Shown: positions 17,577 through 26,522, counted from the first letter of the stretch. The stretch is DNA of 64,000 nucleotides from Brachyspira sp. SAP_772 (GCF_009755885.1 NZ_VYIX01000002.1:750766-814765), one strand, 5' to 3'. The notes: a model not told the origin generated them from the sequence alone. Translations and numbers: made by a program.

Positions 17577-17620
17577 TATTATTGCACTTGGGAGGAGTAG
17601 CCCTTGTGCAATAATATTTA
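17577..17620 (+). terminator. Hairpin terminator after the YjbQ gene
   Basis: TATTATTGCAC (17577-17587) pairs with GTGCAATAATA (17606-17616). A TT/TT internal mismatch, a GGG/CCC extension and an 8-base loop follow. A weak ATTTA follows. The first arm starts 4 bases past the stop codon. Confidence 0.65.
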
Positions 17621-17768
17621 GGTTAATGTTTGTCTATTTTTGAAGTTTCTTTTTTATAAAGTTTATAATTGAACCAATTAAGTCTATTAATATTCACATA
17701 TATGTACCTTTTATAATAAATAGTATATACAAAAAAAGTTATTTGTCAATATACATATACGAGGTATT

Positions 17769-18239
17769 TTAAAAAATCATTGGGTGAAAATGAACGCCGT
17801 TTTCTACTTTTATATTGTCGTAAATGGCAACAAAGCCCAATTTCTTATAGAAGTCTACAGCATAATCGCTAGAATTAACAGAATATTTATCGCTTGGCAT
17901 TATATCTTTAACTTTTTCAAATAGACTCTTTCCTAAACCTAGTCTAAAATACTCATCATCAATAAATAAAAGTGATATATGATTATAATTTCTTATTTCT
18001 ATAAAGCCTATAATAATATTTTTTTTTATATCTTTTGCTTTAAGAATTAGAGAGCCGTCAATATATGTTCTCATTAATAAGTTATCATAATTAATAAATG
18101 TTAATATATTATTTATCCCTTCATCTGTATCTAATGATGAATTGTATTTAAGATATATTCTTTTAGCTAAATTGCTAATTTCTTCTAAATCTTCTAATTG
18201 AGCTTTTTCTATTTCAAAATCATTATTGCTGAAACACAT
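17769..18239 (-). CDS. GNAT family N-acetyltransferase
   Basis: 156 aa. Typical GNAT order: N-terminal helix (LEDLEEISNLAKRIYLKY), central strands, then LLFIDDEYFRLGLGKSLFEKV near residues 90-110. The latter contains the acetyl-CoA pyrophosphate loop in a slightly altered Q/R-x-x-G-x-G/A form (RLGLGK). It ends with the FYKKLGF motif. The acceptor is unknown. It overlaps the upstream thioredoxin-like gene by 17 bases, so the two are co-translated. Confidence 0.85.
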   Translation of the reverse strand: MCFSNNDFEIEKAQLEDLEEISNLAKRIYLKYNSSLDTDEGINNILTFINYDNLLMRTYIDGSLILKAKDIKKNIIIGFIEIRNYNHISLLFIDDEYFRLGLGKSLFEKVKDIMPSDKYSVNSSDYAVDFYKKLGFVAIYDNIKVENGVHFHPMIF

Positions 18240-18585
18240 TCATAATTCTTTGAAATGGCAAATGATTAGTGTCTTTAATAAAATTGCCGTTTTTATAATA
18301 TCTCAAATAAGGAATAAGGTCATTTTTCCATTCATTTTCTTTGAAGTTCATAAACTCTTCATAAAGACCGCTTTCATTATATATACATATAAATACAGTT
18401 AAATCTACTTCACTATTTTGTTCATTAGCATTTAATTCTCTTTTTAATCCTTTCCAATCTCCGCACCAATTTTGTGTAAATACAGCAAGCACATTCTCTG
18501 AAGCATTTTTTATATTGCTGCTTACTTCTTTATTTTCTATAATGTATTTCATTTCATTATCATCTATGTTTTTAAAAGTTATCAT
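18223..18585 (-). CDS. Thioredoxin-like protein with altered active site (WCGDW)
   Basis: 120 aa. ENVLAVFTQNWCGDWKGLKREL matches the first strand and helix of thioredoxin-like proteins. Where thioredoxin has WCGPC this one has WCGDW, so the second cysteine is missing. A late-strand motif (YLRYYKNGNF) with NHLPFQRI completes the fold. It cannot do the usual dithiol exchange and may be a monothiol reductant or a binding protein. It overlaps the GNAT gene. Confidence 0.65.
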   Translation of the reverse strand: MITFKNIDDNEMKYIIENKEVSSNIKNASENVLAVFTQNWCGDWKGLKRELNANEQNSEVDLTVFICIYNESGLYEEFMNFKENEWKNDLIPYLRYYKNGNFIKDTNHLPFQRIMNVFQQ

Positions 18586-18647
18586 AATATCTCCATTTAT
18601 TATTTAATTATTTTATTATGAAATAATATAGCATATAACATTTTTTA

Positions 18648-19631
18648 TCAATATATTATGCTTTCAAATTTTTCTATTACTTCATTTGGTTTTATCACTT
18701 CTCGGCATTCAAAAGTGTTAAGGGAGCATTTTCTGCCGCCGCAGATGCAAGCTTTATTATCTGGTTTTTTTTCTATTATATGGCTGTTAACACCTATTGG
18801 GAGGTTTATACCGGCGGGTGTGGCAAAATATAAAGCCAAAGTAGGTATGCCAACTATAGAAGCAACATGCATAGCTCCGGAATCATTTCCTATAAATCCA
18901 TCGCATAGGCTAAGTATGGCAGCTATATTATCTAATGAAGTATATGGTATAATAGGCTCTTTGTTTAGCATTGCAGATATTTTATCAGATATTTCTTTTT
19001 CGCTTGGAGTGGTTATAAATAAAGCCAAAGCATTATGTTTATGAGATAAATAATTTATAACTTCAGCAAAATATTCTTCTTTCCAGATTTTACCAAAACT
19101 ATTAGTAGCTCCTATTCCATATGCAAATATTTTTTTGTTTTCAGGGTTTATAGTTTTAATATATTCTTTGGCATTATTTAGAATATCTTCTTTTATATTT
19201 AGTTTTATAGTTGGTCGAGATTTTTTTATATTTAAAGTTTTAAGTAAATTAACATAATAATCTGAAGTATGCCACCACCTAACAGGCTCTCTTTCTACTA
19301 TATCCGTAAGCATAAAACTCCTATAATCAGCCCTATATCCTATGCGTCTTTTTATGCCATGCCCAAATATCCTAAAAGCACTTTCAAAAGAATTAGGAAA
19401 AAGTAAAGCAGCATCAAAATTATATTTTCTCAAAGCAGGAAATCTTTTTAATTCTATTACATCATCAACTAATCCGCTTACAGTAAGTATTCCAAACATA
19501 GATTTTTTTGCTAATGCAGTTATTTTAATATCTTTATATTCTTCTTTTATTAAATGTATCGCAGGTAAAGACATCACTATATCACCAAGCCAATTTGGAG
19601 CATGTATTAATAAGTTTTTTATTTCGTTCAT
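18648..19631 (-). CDS. waaF: Heptosyltransferase, glycosyltransferase family 9
   Basis: 327 aa GT-B enzyme transferring heptose to the inner core of lipooligosaccharide. The start LLIHAPNWLGDIVMSLPAI is the family-9 acceptor loop with its catalytic Asp. FAYGIGATNSFGKIWKEEYFAE is the nucleotide-binding part, and GNDSGAMHVASIVGIPTLALYF the sugar-nucleotide site. CICGGRKCSLNTFECREVI is the usual Cys-rich end. The symbol is a best guess among waaF/waaC-type enzymes. The start overlaps the upstream stop codon (TAATG), so it is translationally coupled. Confidence 0.9.
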   Translation of the reverse strand: MNEIKNLLIHAPNWLGDIVMSLPAIHLIKEEYKDIKITALAKKSMFGILTVSGLVDDVIELKRFPALRKYNFDAALLFPNSFESAFRIFGHGIKRRIGYRADYRSFMLTDIVEREPVRWWHTSDYYVNLLKTLNIKKSRPTIKLNIKEDILNNAKEYIKTINPENKKIFAYGIGATNSFGKIWKEEYFAEVINYLSHKHNALALFITTPSEKEISDKISAMLNKEPIIPYTSLDNIAAILSLCDGFIGNDSGAMHVASIVGIPTLALYFATPAGINLPIGVNSHIIEKKPDNKACICGGRKCSLNTFECREVIKPNEVIEKFESIIY

Positions 19632-20398
19632 TAAGATATATCCAGCTGAGAAATGAACTCTTCATATTTAGCTATAATGCCAATACAAACATTTCTATTC
19701 ATAACAAGTTTATTAGTCTTTCTAGTATTAATAAAATAATCATAAAGCATAGCAAAATCATTTCCATAAAAAGTGCTAAGCCAAGTGTCTCTCGCTTCAT
19801 CTACAATAGAAGTATTTTTAGATTTTATTATATAATAACTTAATTTCTCTTCTTTATCTTGAAGAGATATAACAATCTCTATTTCATTATCATTTATTAA
19901 AGTAATTTGATCTTGTATATATGTTTTTTCTATTATATTGTCATTATTTTTTATAATTGATTCTTCTTTATCTATGATGTTGTTAGAAAAACAGTAAACA
20001 TTTTCAAATATTATTTTTACTATAAATGGTTTTATATCCAAATTAATAGCTTTTGTTTCTATTAAAGTTTTAGCTAATTTATTTACTCCTGTATCAATAA
20101 GAGTTAATACAAGTTTATTATTGTTATCATCTATTTCTAAATTATCAATAATACATCCATGCATCTGATTAAGCCCCAAATAGTTTAAAGATTTTCCAAG
20201 TCTATTTGAGTTTGATAAAATAAAATTTCTATATATTTTTTCTTCTATAAAAACATCATCAAATACTTTATCATCTAATATAATAGCATTTTTATCAGCC
20301 CTTATTTCGTATTGATTATAAAATATAGTTTCGTATATGCTAGGTGAAAGCAAAGGTGCTAGCTCATATAATTTTTTATTACTATAATAACATTCCAT
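19631..20398 (-). CDS. Hypothetical protein in the heptosyltransferase operon
   Basis: 255 aa soluble protein. No signal peptide, no membrane helix and no motif I recognise. It is rich in Asn, Asp and Ile, with many short beta-like stretches in the middle and a helical end (ARDTWLSTFYGNDFAMLYDYF). It lies between a P-loop ATPase (7 bases upstream) and waaF (overlap TAATG). That coupling suggests a role tied to the ATPase or to envelope synthesis, but nothing in the protein proves it. Confidence 0.75.
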   Translation of the reverse strand: MECYYSNKKLYELAPLLSPSIYETIFYNQYEIRADKNAIILDDKVFDDVFIEEKIYRNFILSNSNRLGKSLNYLGLNQMHGCIIDNLEIDDNNNKLVLTLIDTGVNKLAKTLIETKAINLDIKPFIVKIIFENVYCFSNNIIDKEESIIKNNDNIIEKTYIQDQITLINDNEIEIVISLQDKEEKLSYYIIKSKNTSIVDEARDTWLSTFYGNDFAMLYDYFINTRKTNKLVMNRNVCIGIIAKYEEFISQLDIS

Positions 20399-20404
20399 AC
20401 TAAC

Positions 20405-21091
20405 TTATATAACGTTTCCTATATTTTTTATATCATATTCCATATTAAATAATTGATATTTTGTTTTTATATTTTGTTTAATTAAATTACTATTAACGCA
20501 ACTGCATATCACATCTATATTTTTTTCTTTAGAGATTTGTTCTGCTATCTCTTCGCCTTTTATAATATCTTCTAAAGTAGTATCATTCATAAGATGAGTA
20601 TTATTTACTATCCCTGTAACCTTTAATGCAAGTGTAGCTTCTATAGAGATGAGATGACCTAAAGCAAGTTCAAAAGTGGAGTTTTCTTTTCTGTTGGCAT
20701 TTAAAACAAAAAATACATCAGTTTCATCTGTTTGAACACACTCTCTAAAAGTGGCAAAAGATAAGCTTCCAACAGAGTTTCCTCCCATATCTATTATTCC
20801 TACAATATCTTTATTATTAAATATAGAATAAACTTCAGCAGACACAGCAGGCAAATCTGAACCAGATTGAGGCAAGTAGCTTCCTATTATTTTTATATCT
20901 TTATCTTTTAAGTTTTGAGCATGTTCTCTTGAGCGAAAATAAGGATTTACAACATCCAAGTCTGCTATATATATTTGTTTGTCTGTTTTGTTTCTTAAAT
21001 AGATGGCATAATTAATGGAGAATGTTGTTTTCCCTGATCCATAATGCCCGCATATTATAGTTACTCTATTATTTTTTATATTCATATCCAC
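20405..21091 (-). CDS. CobQ/MinD/ParA-type P-loop ATP-binding protein
   Basis: 228 aa. Walker A is GHYGSGKTTFS (residues 15-25), a SIMIBI-class loop without the MinD deviant lysine. YIADLDVVNPYFRSREH forms the switch region and GIIDMGGNSVG the Walker B/switch II. The C-terminal half has FVLNANRKENSTFELALGH and VTGIVNNTHLMNDT, matching nucleotide-base contacts. Proteins of this group are often next to metabolic enzymes of anaerobes; partner unknown. First gene of the operon with the unknown protein and waaF. Confidence 0.85.
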   Translation of the reverse strand: MDMNIKNNRVTIICGHYGSGKTTFSINYAIYLRNKTDKQIYIADLDVVNPYFRSREHAQNLKDKDIKIIGSYLPQSGSDLPAVSAEVYSIFNNKDIVGIIDMGGNSVGSLSFATFRECVQTDETDVFFVLNANRKENSTFELALGHLISIEATLALKVTGIVNNTHLMNDTTLEDIIKGEEIAEQISKEKNIDVICSCVNSNLIKQNIKTKYQLFNMEYDIKNIGNVI

Positions 21092-21314
21092 CTACATTAA
21101 AAAACTTTCTTATAGAATATTTCATATTATAATATAATATATTTTAGAATATTTTCAAATTTTAGTATACATAATTATTATGTAATTATTATAATAGTAT
21201 GTTTTTTATAAAAAAAATAATTTTATAATAAATAATTTTATAAGTTTTATATATTATATATGTAAGTTATAAATATATATTTTAAGTATATGTAAAAAAA
21301 ATAATTAAATTAAA

Positions 21315-21334
21315 AATATAGTCGATACTATATT
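21315..21334. promoter_or_regulatory. Palindrome in the promoter region of the 21359 gene
   Basis: AATATAGT-CGAT-ACTATATT, 8-base perfect arms, ending 24 bases before the ATG at 21359. It lies in the divergent gap 21092-21358, which is otherwise featureless AT-rich DNA. Operator or hairpin; no assignment. Confidence 0.3.
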
Positions 21335-21358
21335 ATAGTTTAAAGTAGGTAAAATATT

Positions 21359-22012
21359 ATGAGATATATATTAATAATGATGTTTTTGTTTTGTTTAAAT
21401 TTGTTTAGTCAGAATGCAACTAATGACGCTTATACTCCGCCTCAAAATAATAACAACAATACAACAACAGAAGAAGAAAGTTATATCACAAATGATTCTA
21501 TAGTTGGAAGAAAACCAGCAATAATTAATGTACCTATTACTGGATTTAAAAATATAAGATTAGGCTCTACTAGAGAAGATACGATTAGAGCCATATTGGA
21601 AGATAATACTATGATGCTTCCTAAAGAATATATGCTTAATACTAATGGAGTAGATTTAGCTTCAGAAGAGAGTGATACTTTTTTGTCTTTAGAAGAGAAT
21701 AAGTTTTATAAGAGCGGATATTTTATTTTTAAAGATGATTCATTATATTCTATTACTATATATTTTCAGCCCGATCAGGTGGATTTTTTAGAGTTACTTT
21801 CTTCTTTATCTGTAAAATACGGCAAGGGAGCTTTTTTGGATGCAGAAACTGTTTCTTGGCAGAATGGGGATAATAGAATTATATTAGAGCGTCCTAGTAT
21901 TGTTAAATATCTCAATATGAATAATATTACAACTACTTCGCAAACTAGAATAAGAGAGAAAGAATCTATACCTCCTCAAAACAATAGAAAAGAGATATTG
22001 GAAGGGCTTTAA
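21359..22012 (+). CDS. Hypothetical secreted protein
   Basis: 217 aa with a signal peptide ending NLFSQ. A low-complexity linker (PPQNNNNNTTTEEE) precedes a globular part. That part has GFKNIRLGSTREDTIRAILE and a DDSLYSITIYFQPDQVDFLELLSSLSVKYG segment, a pattern seen in small periplasmic proteins that begin with a G-x-x-L-G-x-S/T-x-x-D/E motif. The tail is Arg/Gln/Pro-rich. Function unknown. It is followed six bases later by a lipoprotein gene, then ftsA. Confidence 0.78.
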   Translation: MRYILIMMFLFCLNLFSQNATNDAYTPPQNNNNNTTTEEESYITNDSIVGRKPAIINVPITGFKNIRLGSTREDTIRAILEDNTMMLPKEYMLNTNGVDLASEESDTFLSLEENKFYKSGYFIFKDDSLYSITIYFQPDQVDFLELLSSLSVKYGKGAFLDAETVSWQNGDNRIILERPSIVKYLNMNNITTTSQTRIREKESIPPQNNRKEILEGL

Positions 22013-22018
22013 TTTTTT

Positions 22019-22504
22019 ATGAATAATATTTTAACAATTTTTTTATTTGTTTTATTTAGTTTATTTGTTTCTTGCGGGAGCGGCAGCGAGAAAGTAGAAA
22101 TTATTTTAAGCGATGATGAAAACAAAGAGGCTATTGAAGTAAAAAATTATGATGAAGATGCATTAAAAACATCGGCTTTAAAATCTTTAGAAGAGTTTTT
22201 GTCTTTACCGTATGATGAAGAGAGCGTGAAGTTAGCTTATAATAATTTTTATTCATCTAGCTATAAAGAAGTTTTAGCTAAGACCCGTAATGTAAAAAAT
22301 GCAGATGAATATGCTGCATCGAACCCTTCATTAGATTTTGAGTTTGAAACAAAGATAGATAAAGTTTACAGCATAAAGCTTGAGGGGAAAAATGCTTATA
22401 TAGATGTTGGTACTTCAGTTTATGATAGGGTAAATAAATCTACAGCAAATATGAGACAAACATTTATTATGGCTCAGGAAGGCGATAAGTGGGTTATTGA
22501 TTAA
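22019..22504 (+). CDS. Small lipoprotein, unknown function
   Basis: 161 aa. The signal peptide ends in the lipobox LFVSC (Cys 19), followed by GSGSEK. The mature part is a helical, acidic stretch (LKSLEEFLSLPYDEESVKLAYNNF), then strand-rich YSIKLEGKNAYIDVGTSVYD and a C-terminal DKWVID. That end recalls NTF2-like or DUF4878-type lipoproteins, which often end in W-x-I/V-D. It is co-directional with the secreted protein upstream. Confidence 0.78.
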   Translation: MNNILTIFLFVLFSLFVSCGSGSEKVEIILSDDENKEAIEVKNYDEDALKTSALKSLEEFLSLPYDEESVKLAYNNFYSSSYKEVLAKTRNVKNADEYAASNPSLDFEFETKIDKVYSIKLEGKNAYIDVGTSVYDRVNKSTANMRQTFIMAQEGDKWVID

Positions 22505-22596
22505 TAATTATGTAAATCTTATAAAAATATAAAAAATCTATACAAAAGAATATTAATAACAAAAAAATATTAATGAAAATAATAATATACCGACAA

Positions 22597-22609
22597 TATT
22601 AACATAATA
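22597..22609. promoter_or_regulatory. TATTA-N3-TAATA palindrome upstream of ftsA
   Basis: TATTAACATAATA, 21-33 bases before the ftsA start. It is identical to the second copy before the methyltransferase, and to the complement of the dgt copy. Candidate operator; recurrence is the only evidence. Confidence 0.35.
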
Positions 22610-22629
22610 CTTTATTTAGGAGTTTAACC

Positions 22630-23880
22630 TTGAAAGAGCCAATAATAGCTGGTGTAGATATCGGCACTTCATCAATAAAAACTGTAATAGCAAGGGTTAA
22701 TGAGGATAAACTTGATATTATAGGGATAGGGGAGAGTGAGAGTGACGGCATTAGAAAGGGTATTATAGTAAATATAGATGCTGCTGCTGATGCTATAGAG
22801 AAATCTATCAACAAAGCGGAAGATATGGCAGGACTTCAGGCTCCTGATGTTATAGCTACTATAGGCGGCGACCATATAAGCGGAATGAATAGTAAAGGGG
22901 TTATTGGTGTTAATACAAAAGATAAAGAAATAACTCCATTAGAAATAGAGAGAGTATTAGAAAGTGCTAAAAATGTTCGTTTGCCTTCAGATGTAGAGAT
23001 TATAGAAACAATAGAACAGGAATATTCTTTAGACGGTCAAGATGAGATAAAAAACCCTATAGGAATGTCTGGAACAAGATTAGAAACAAAGGTTCATCTT
23101 ATCACTGGGCTTAAATATGTAAGTGAGAACTTAAGAAGAACTTTAAATAAAATGAAGTTTAGCGGCAAAGATTTTATAGTGAGTGTACGCGGAAGTGCTG
23201 AGGCTTGTCTTACAGAAGATGAAAAAGAGCTTGGGGTAGTTGTGTTTGATATAGGGCATTCTACTACATCGCTCATGGTATTTTTGGAAGGCTCTGTTTG
23301 GCATACTGCTGTTATACCTATAGGAAGTCAGCATATTACTAATGATATAGCTGAATGTTTAAGAGTAACTATTCCTACAGCAGAAAAATTGAAATGTGAA
23401 TATGGCTGTGCTTTTGTGGATATGGTAGGCGACAGAGAGATAGTTGAAGTTCCTACTGCAAGCGGCGAAAGTAAAGCCATACTTAAAAAGTCTTTAACAG
23501 AAATTATACAGGCTAGGGTAGAAGAGATACTTAGCTTATGCGGTAAAGAATTATCAAAGATGAAGTATATAGATTCTTTATCTGCTGGTATGGTATTTAC
23601 GGGAGGAGGTGCATTACTTCCCGGTTTGGTTGAATTAGCTAAGGCATATCAAAGAACAGTAAAAGGAGCTATGCCTATTACAGCGAGAATAGGTGTTCCT
23701 AATAATATTTACGGCATTAGAGATATTGCTAATAATCCTTCTTATTCTGCTGTTATTGGCATACTTATGATGAGCTTAGATGAGGCTACTAAAGTTAATA
23801 TACCTAATGCTAAAAAAACAGGCGATAAGAAAAAGTTTAAGTTTAATATAAAAAAGTCATTTATGGAGTTTTTTAAATAA
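22630..23880 (+). CDS. ftsA: Cell division protein FtsA
   Basis: 416 aa actin-like ATPase that anchors FtsZ to the membrane and recruits the divisome. Signs are AGVDIGTSSIKTVIARV (phosphate 1), the 1C-domain stretch EQEYSLDGQDEIKNPIGMSG, VVVFDIGHSTTSLMVF (phosphate 2), and MVFTGGGALLPGLVELA (adenosine site). The basic C-terminal amphipathic helix for membrane binding is present (FNIKKSFMEFFK). The start is TTG with AGGAG 8 bases before it. ftsZ does not follow; flaA does, after a 208-base gap. Confidence 0.95.
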   Translation: MKEPIIAGVDIGTSSIKTVIARVNEDKLDIIGIGESESDGIRKGIIVNIDAAADAIEKSINKAEDMAGLQAPDVIATIGGDHISGMNSKGVIGVNTKDKEITPLEIERVLESAKNVRLPSDVEIIETIEQEYSLDGQDEIKNPIGMSGTRLETKVHLITGLKYVSENLRRTLNKMKFSGKDFIVSVRGSAEACLTEDEKELGVVVFDIGHSTTSLMVFLEGSVWHTAVIPIGSQHITNDIAECLRVTIPTAEKLKCEYGCAFVDMVGDREIVEVPTASGESKAILKKSLTEIIQARVEEILSLCGKELSKMKYIDSLSAGMVFTGGGALLPGLVELAKAYQRTVKGAMPITARIGVPNNIYGIRDIANNPSYSAVIGILMMSLDEATKVNIPNAKKTGDKKKFKFNIKKSFMEFFK

Positions 23881-23984
23881 TAAATATTTTTAATAAAATT
23901 ATAATAAAAACTATACTCATCAAATAAGTTCCATTTTGTATTTTAATTTAAACATTATGTCAACTAAAATTACATATTATTTTT

Positions 23985-24013
23985 GTAGATTTAGTTATTT
24001 TTATTAAATCTAC
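23985..24013. promoter_or_regulatory. Palindrome abutting the flaA -35 box
   Basis: GTAGATTTA (23985-23993) and TAAATCTAC (24005-24013), a perfect 9-bp inverted repeat with an 11-base loop. It ends exactly where the -35 TTGACA begins. It could be an operator or a late terminator of ftsA; there is no U-run on the ftsA side. Confidence 0.45.
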
Positions 24014-24042
24014 TTGACAAATTGGGTAATTTAGTGTATAAA
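24014..24042 (+). promoter_or_regulatory. Consensus sigma-70 promoter of flaA
   Basis: TTGACA (24014-24019), 17-base spacer, TATAAA (24037-24042). It lies 46 bases before the ATG. In spirochaetes flaA is known to use the housekeeping sigma factor, unlike the sigma-28 flagellin cores. Confidence 0.8.
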
Positions 24043-24088
24043 ATACTATTATTATGCTTATTAATTAGTACAAGGAGTGCAATAAATT

Positions 24089-25054
24089 ATGAAAAAGTTA
24101 TTCGCAGTATTAGCTTCTATTTTTGTTGCTGCATCTGCTTACGGTGTAACAAATTCAACTTTAATTGATTTTGCTATAACAGGTAATGCTGATAACTTGC
24201 AGCCTGCAGGAGATGATACAAATGAAGTAGTTTCTGTTCAGCAAAATCTTTACAACGATAACTGGGTAGTATGGTTGAATGAATCTGCTAGATTAACAGA
24301 AAACCGCAGGAATTCATATGTTACTAACGTAGATAGTAAAGGTAATAACGGAGCTTGGGAAGCTGGTAAAGTTCTTGGTGTAAGAGTACATTTCCCTCTA
24401 CAAGCTTGGAATAGCTATGCTTTAGTAAAACCTGCTTTTCAACTTGAAATGTACGGCGGAACTGACGGTACAAAATATACAGACGGTAAAGGTGTAGTAC
24501 ACAATGTTGGCGAAATTAAATCTATTAGCTCTTGGGTATATGGACGTAATTATTTAGTTACTTATTTTGTAAACTTACAAAATGAATTAGGTGAATTAAA
24601 ATCTTATCCTATGGGTGCTCTTTACTTCAGCGGTTGGAGACAATTAAGATGGGAAAACAGAGAGTATTTAGCTAATGTTCGCGACAGAGTATTAGTAAGA
24701 AAACCTCTTTATCCTAGAATGATCCCTTCTGTAAAATTAGACTCTTTAGGTTTCTATAGAACTAAAGATACTCAAGGTGGTGATTTCATTACTTATGTTA
24801 AAGATATAACTATGGAATATGATGTAGTAGTTGTTGATTTCGAAGAAGATATCGATGATGAAGCTACTTGGCAGTTATTAAAAACTGAAAACGAAAGAAA
24901 ACAAGCTATTGAAAATGCTAGAGTTCGTGAAGCTGCTGAGTTACAAGAATTAGAACAAAGACGTATTAATGGTGGCGGTGATGCTCAGCAACAACAAGAT
25001 ACTGGTGCTGCAGCAACTGAAACTACACAAACTGAAGAAACTGCTGCTCAATAA
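24089..25054 (+). CDS. flaA: Flagellar filament outer-layer (sheath) protein FlaA
   Basis: 321 aa. The signal peptide ([19 protein letters not shown]) exports the protein to the periplasm, where FlaA coats the FlaB core of the periplasmic flagella. The body has conserved FlaA blocks: [60 protein letters not shown] and [17 protein letters not shown]. The C-terminus is a charged, Gln/Thr/Glu-rich tail ([20 protein letters not shown]) typical of the Brachyspira form. AAGGAG lies 11 bases before the ATG. Codon use and promoter suggest high expression. Hairpin at 25082 ends the transcript. Confidence 0.96.
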   Translation: MKKLFAVLASIFVAASAYGVTNSTLIDFAITGNADNLQPAGDDTNEVVSVQQNLYNDNWVVWLNESARLTENRRNSYVTNVDSKGNNGAWEAGKVLGVRVHFPLQAWNSYALVKPAFQLEMYGGTDGTKYTDGKGVVHNVGEIKSISSWVYGRNYLVTYFVNLQNELGELKSYPMGALYFSGWRQLRWENREYLANVRDRVLVRKPLYPRMIPSVKLDSLGFYRTKDTQGGDFITYVKDITMEYDVVVVDFEEDIDDEATWQLLKTENERKQAIENARVREAAELQELEQRRINGGGDAQQQQDTGAAATETTQTEETAAQ

Positions 25055-25081
25055 TAATTAAGTGAGTTTTTGAAAGTTTTT

Positions 25082-25130
25082 TAAGGGGAAGCAAATATTT
25101 ATGTTGTTTCCCCTTATTTATGTTTTTTGT
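25082..25130 (+). terminator. Rho-independent terminator of flaA
   Basis: AAGGGGAAGCAA (25083-25094) pairs with TTGTTTCCCCTT (25104-25115) with one G-T wobble and a 9-base loop, followed by a T-rich stretch. Confidence 0.85.
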
Positions 25131-25169
25131 ATTCTTTGATATTTATATAGTGCTTTTAAGGATTTGTTT

Positions 25170-25730
25170 ATGAAACTTATGAATGAACCTATTTTGGATA
25201 AAAATAATTCTTTATATATTTGTATAGATTTGCAAGCTAAACTTATGCCTTCTATGGATAATTTAGATACTCTTATAAAAAAGTCTAATATATTACTTAA
25301 AACTTCTGAGATATATGATATACCTGTTTTGGTCACTGAGCAGTATCCTAAAGGTTTAGGAGCTACTGATGAGAGAGTAATGCTTCCTAAACATCATAAA
25401 TTATTTTCTAAGGATCATTTTAGTGTATTTGCTACTGAAGATTTTGTTGAGGAGTTTAATAATTTAAATAAAAAGAATATTATAGTATTTGGAGCTGAGA
25501 CACATGTATGCGTATATTATAGTGTGTATCATTTGCTTCAAAATGGATATAATGTTTATGTGGTTGCTGATGCTTGTGCTTCTAGAACTGACAATGATAA
25601 GCAAATTGGTTTAGAACAGATGAGGAAATTGGGGGCTAATATTATAAGTACAGAGATGGTTCTTTTTGGATTTATAGAAGGTTCAAAAGTACCTAATTTT
25701 AAAGATTTAAGTAATTTATTAAAAAATTAA
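25170..25730 (+). CDS. Isochorismatase-family cysteine hydrolase
   Basis: 186 aa. The fold motifs are YICIDLQAKLMPSM (catalytic Asp), LVTEQYPKGLGAT (with the family Gln/Tyr-Pro-x-x-L-G block) and the nucleophile strand FGAETHVCVYYSVYHLL (Cys; the usual cis-peptide position is shifted to AETH). It resembles YcaC/MhqN-type hydrolases of unknown substrate rather than true isochorismatases. ATG 25170 is preferred with AAGGA 7 bases upstream. It precedes tpiA by 33 bases. Confidence 0.87.
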   Translation: MKLMNEPILDKNNSLYICIDLQAKLMPSMDNLDTLIKKSNILLKTSEIYDIPVLVTEQYPKGLGATDERVMLPKHHKLFSKDHFSVFATEDFVEEFNNLNKKNIIVFGAETHVCVYYSVYHLLQNGYNVYVVADACASRTDNDKQIGLEQMRKLGANIISTEMVLFGFIEGSKVPNFKDLSNLLKN

Positions 25731-25763
25731 GTATAATATTTTATAATAAGGAGAATAATTATT

Positions 25764-26522
25764 ATGAGAAGAAAACTTATAGCTGGTAACTGGAAAATGA
25801 ATAATACTAATAAAGAGGCTTTAGAGTTAGTAAATCAGTTAAAAGATTTAGTAAAAGATGCTAAAGACAGAGACATTATGATAGCACCTACTTTTACTTG
25901 TTTAAGTGATGTTTGTAATGCTATTAAGGGAAGCAATATAAAATTAGGAGCACAGAATTTATATTATGAAGAGAAGGGTGCTTTTACAGGACAGATTTCT
26001 GCTGATATGCTTTTGGCTGTAGGATGTGAGTATGTTATAATTGGTCACTCTGAATGCCGTGACATATTTGGTGAAAAAGATGAGCTTATAAACAAAAAAG
26101 TAAAAAGAGCTTTAGATAAAAATTTAGTACCTGTTTTATGTGTAGGTGAACATTTAGAAGAGAGAGAGAAGGGAATTACTTCTGATATAGTAAGCAGTCA
26201 AGTAAAAGAGGCTTTTAAGGGTTTAAGTGAAGCTGAGGCTAAAAAAGTAGTTATAGCTTATGAACCTGTATGGGCTATTGGTACTGGTAAAACTGCTACT
26301 CCTCAAGATGCTGATGATGTACATAAAACTATAAGAGATACATTAAAGTCTATTTATAATGACAGTGTTGCTGAGGGTATGATTATACTTTATGGCGGAA
26401 GCGTTAATGAAAAAAATGCTGATGATTTACTTAATATGCCTAATATAGATGGTGCTTTGGTTGGCGGTGCTTCTTTAGTTGCTGATAAGTTTGCTAGAAT
26501 AGTTAATTATATAGCTAAGTAA
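25764..26522 (+). CDS. tpiA: Triosephosphate isomerase
   Basis: 252 aa glycolytic enzyme interconverting DHAP and glyceraldehyde 3-phosphate. Catalytic residues are in place: GNWKMN (Lys 11 region), VIIGHSECRD (His about 95), AYEPVWAIGTGKTATPQDA (Glu about 167 with loop 6). The phosphate site ends LYGGSVNEKNADDL and GALVGGASL. AAGGAG is 9 bases before the ATG. A strong terminator follows at 26546. Confidence 0.98.
   Translation: MRRKLIAGNWKMNNTNKEALELVNQLKDLVKDAKDRDIMIAPTFTCLSDVCNAIKGSNIKLGAQNLYYEEKGAFTGQISADMLLAVGCEYVIIGHSECRDIFGEKDELINKKVKRALDKNLVPVLCVGEHLEEREKGITSDIVSSQVKEAFKGLSEAEAKKVVIAYEPVWAIGTGKTATPQDADDVHKTIRDTLKSIYNDSVAEGMIILYGGSVNEKNADDLLNMPNIDGALVGGASLVADKFARIVNYIAK

Noticed and set aside
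21092..21358. tRNA or small RNA in the larger gaps
   Set aside because: No T-loop (GGTTCGAAT-like) sequence or cloverleaf seen in this or the other gaps.
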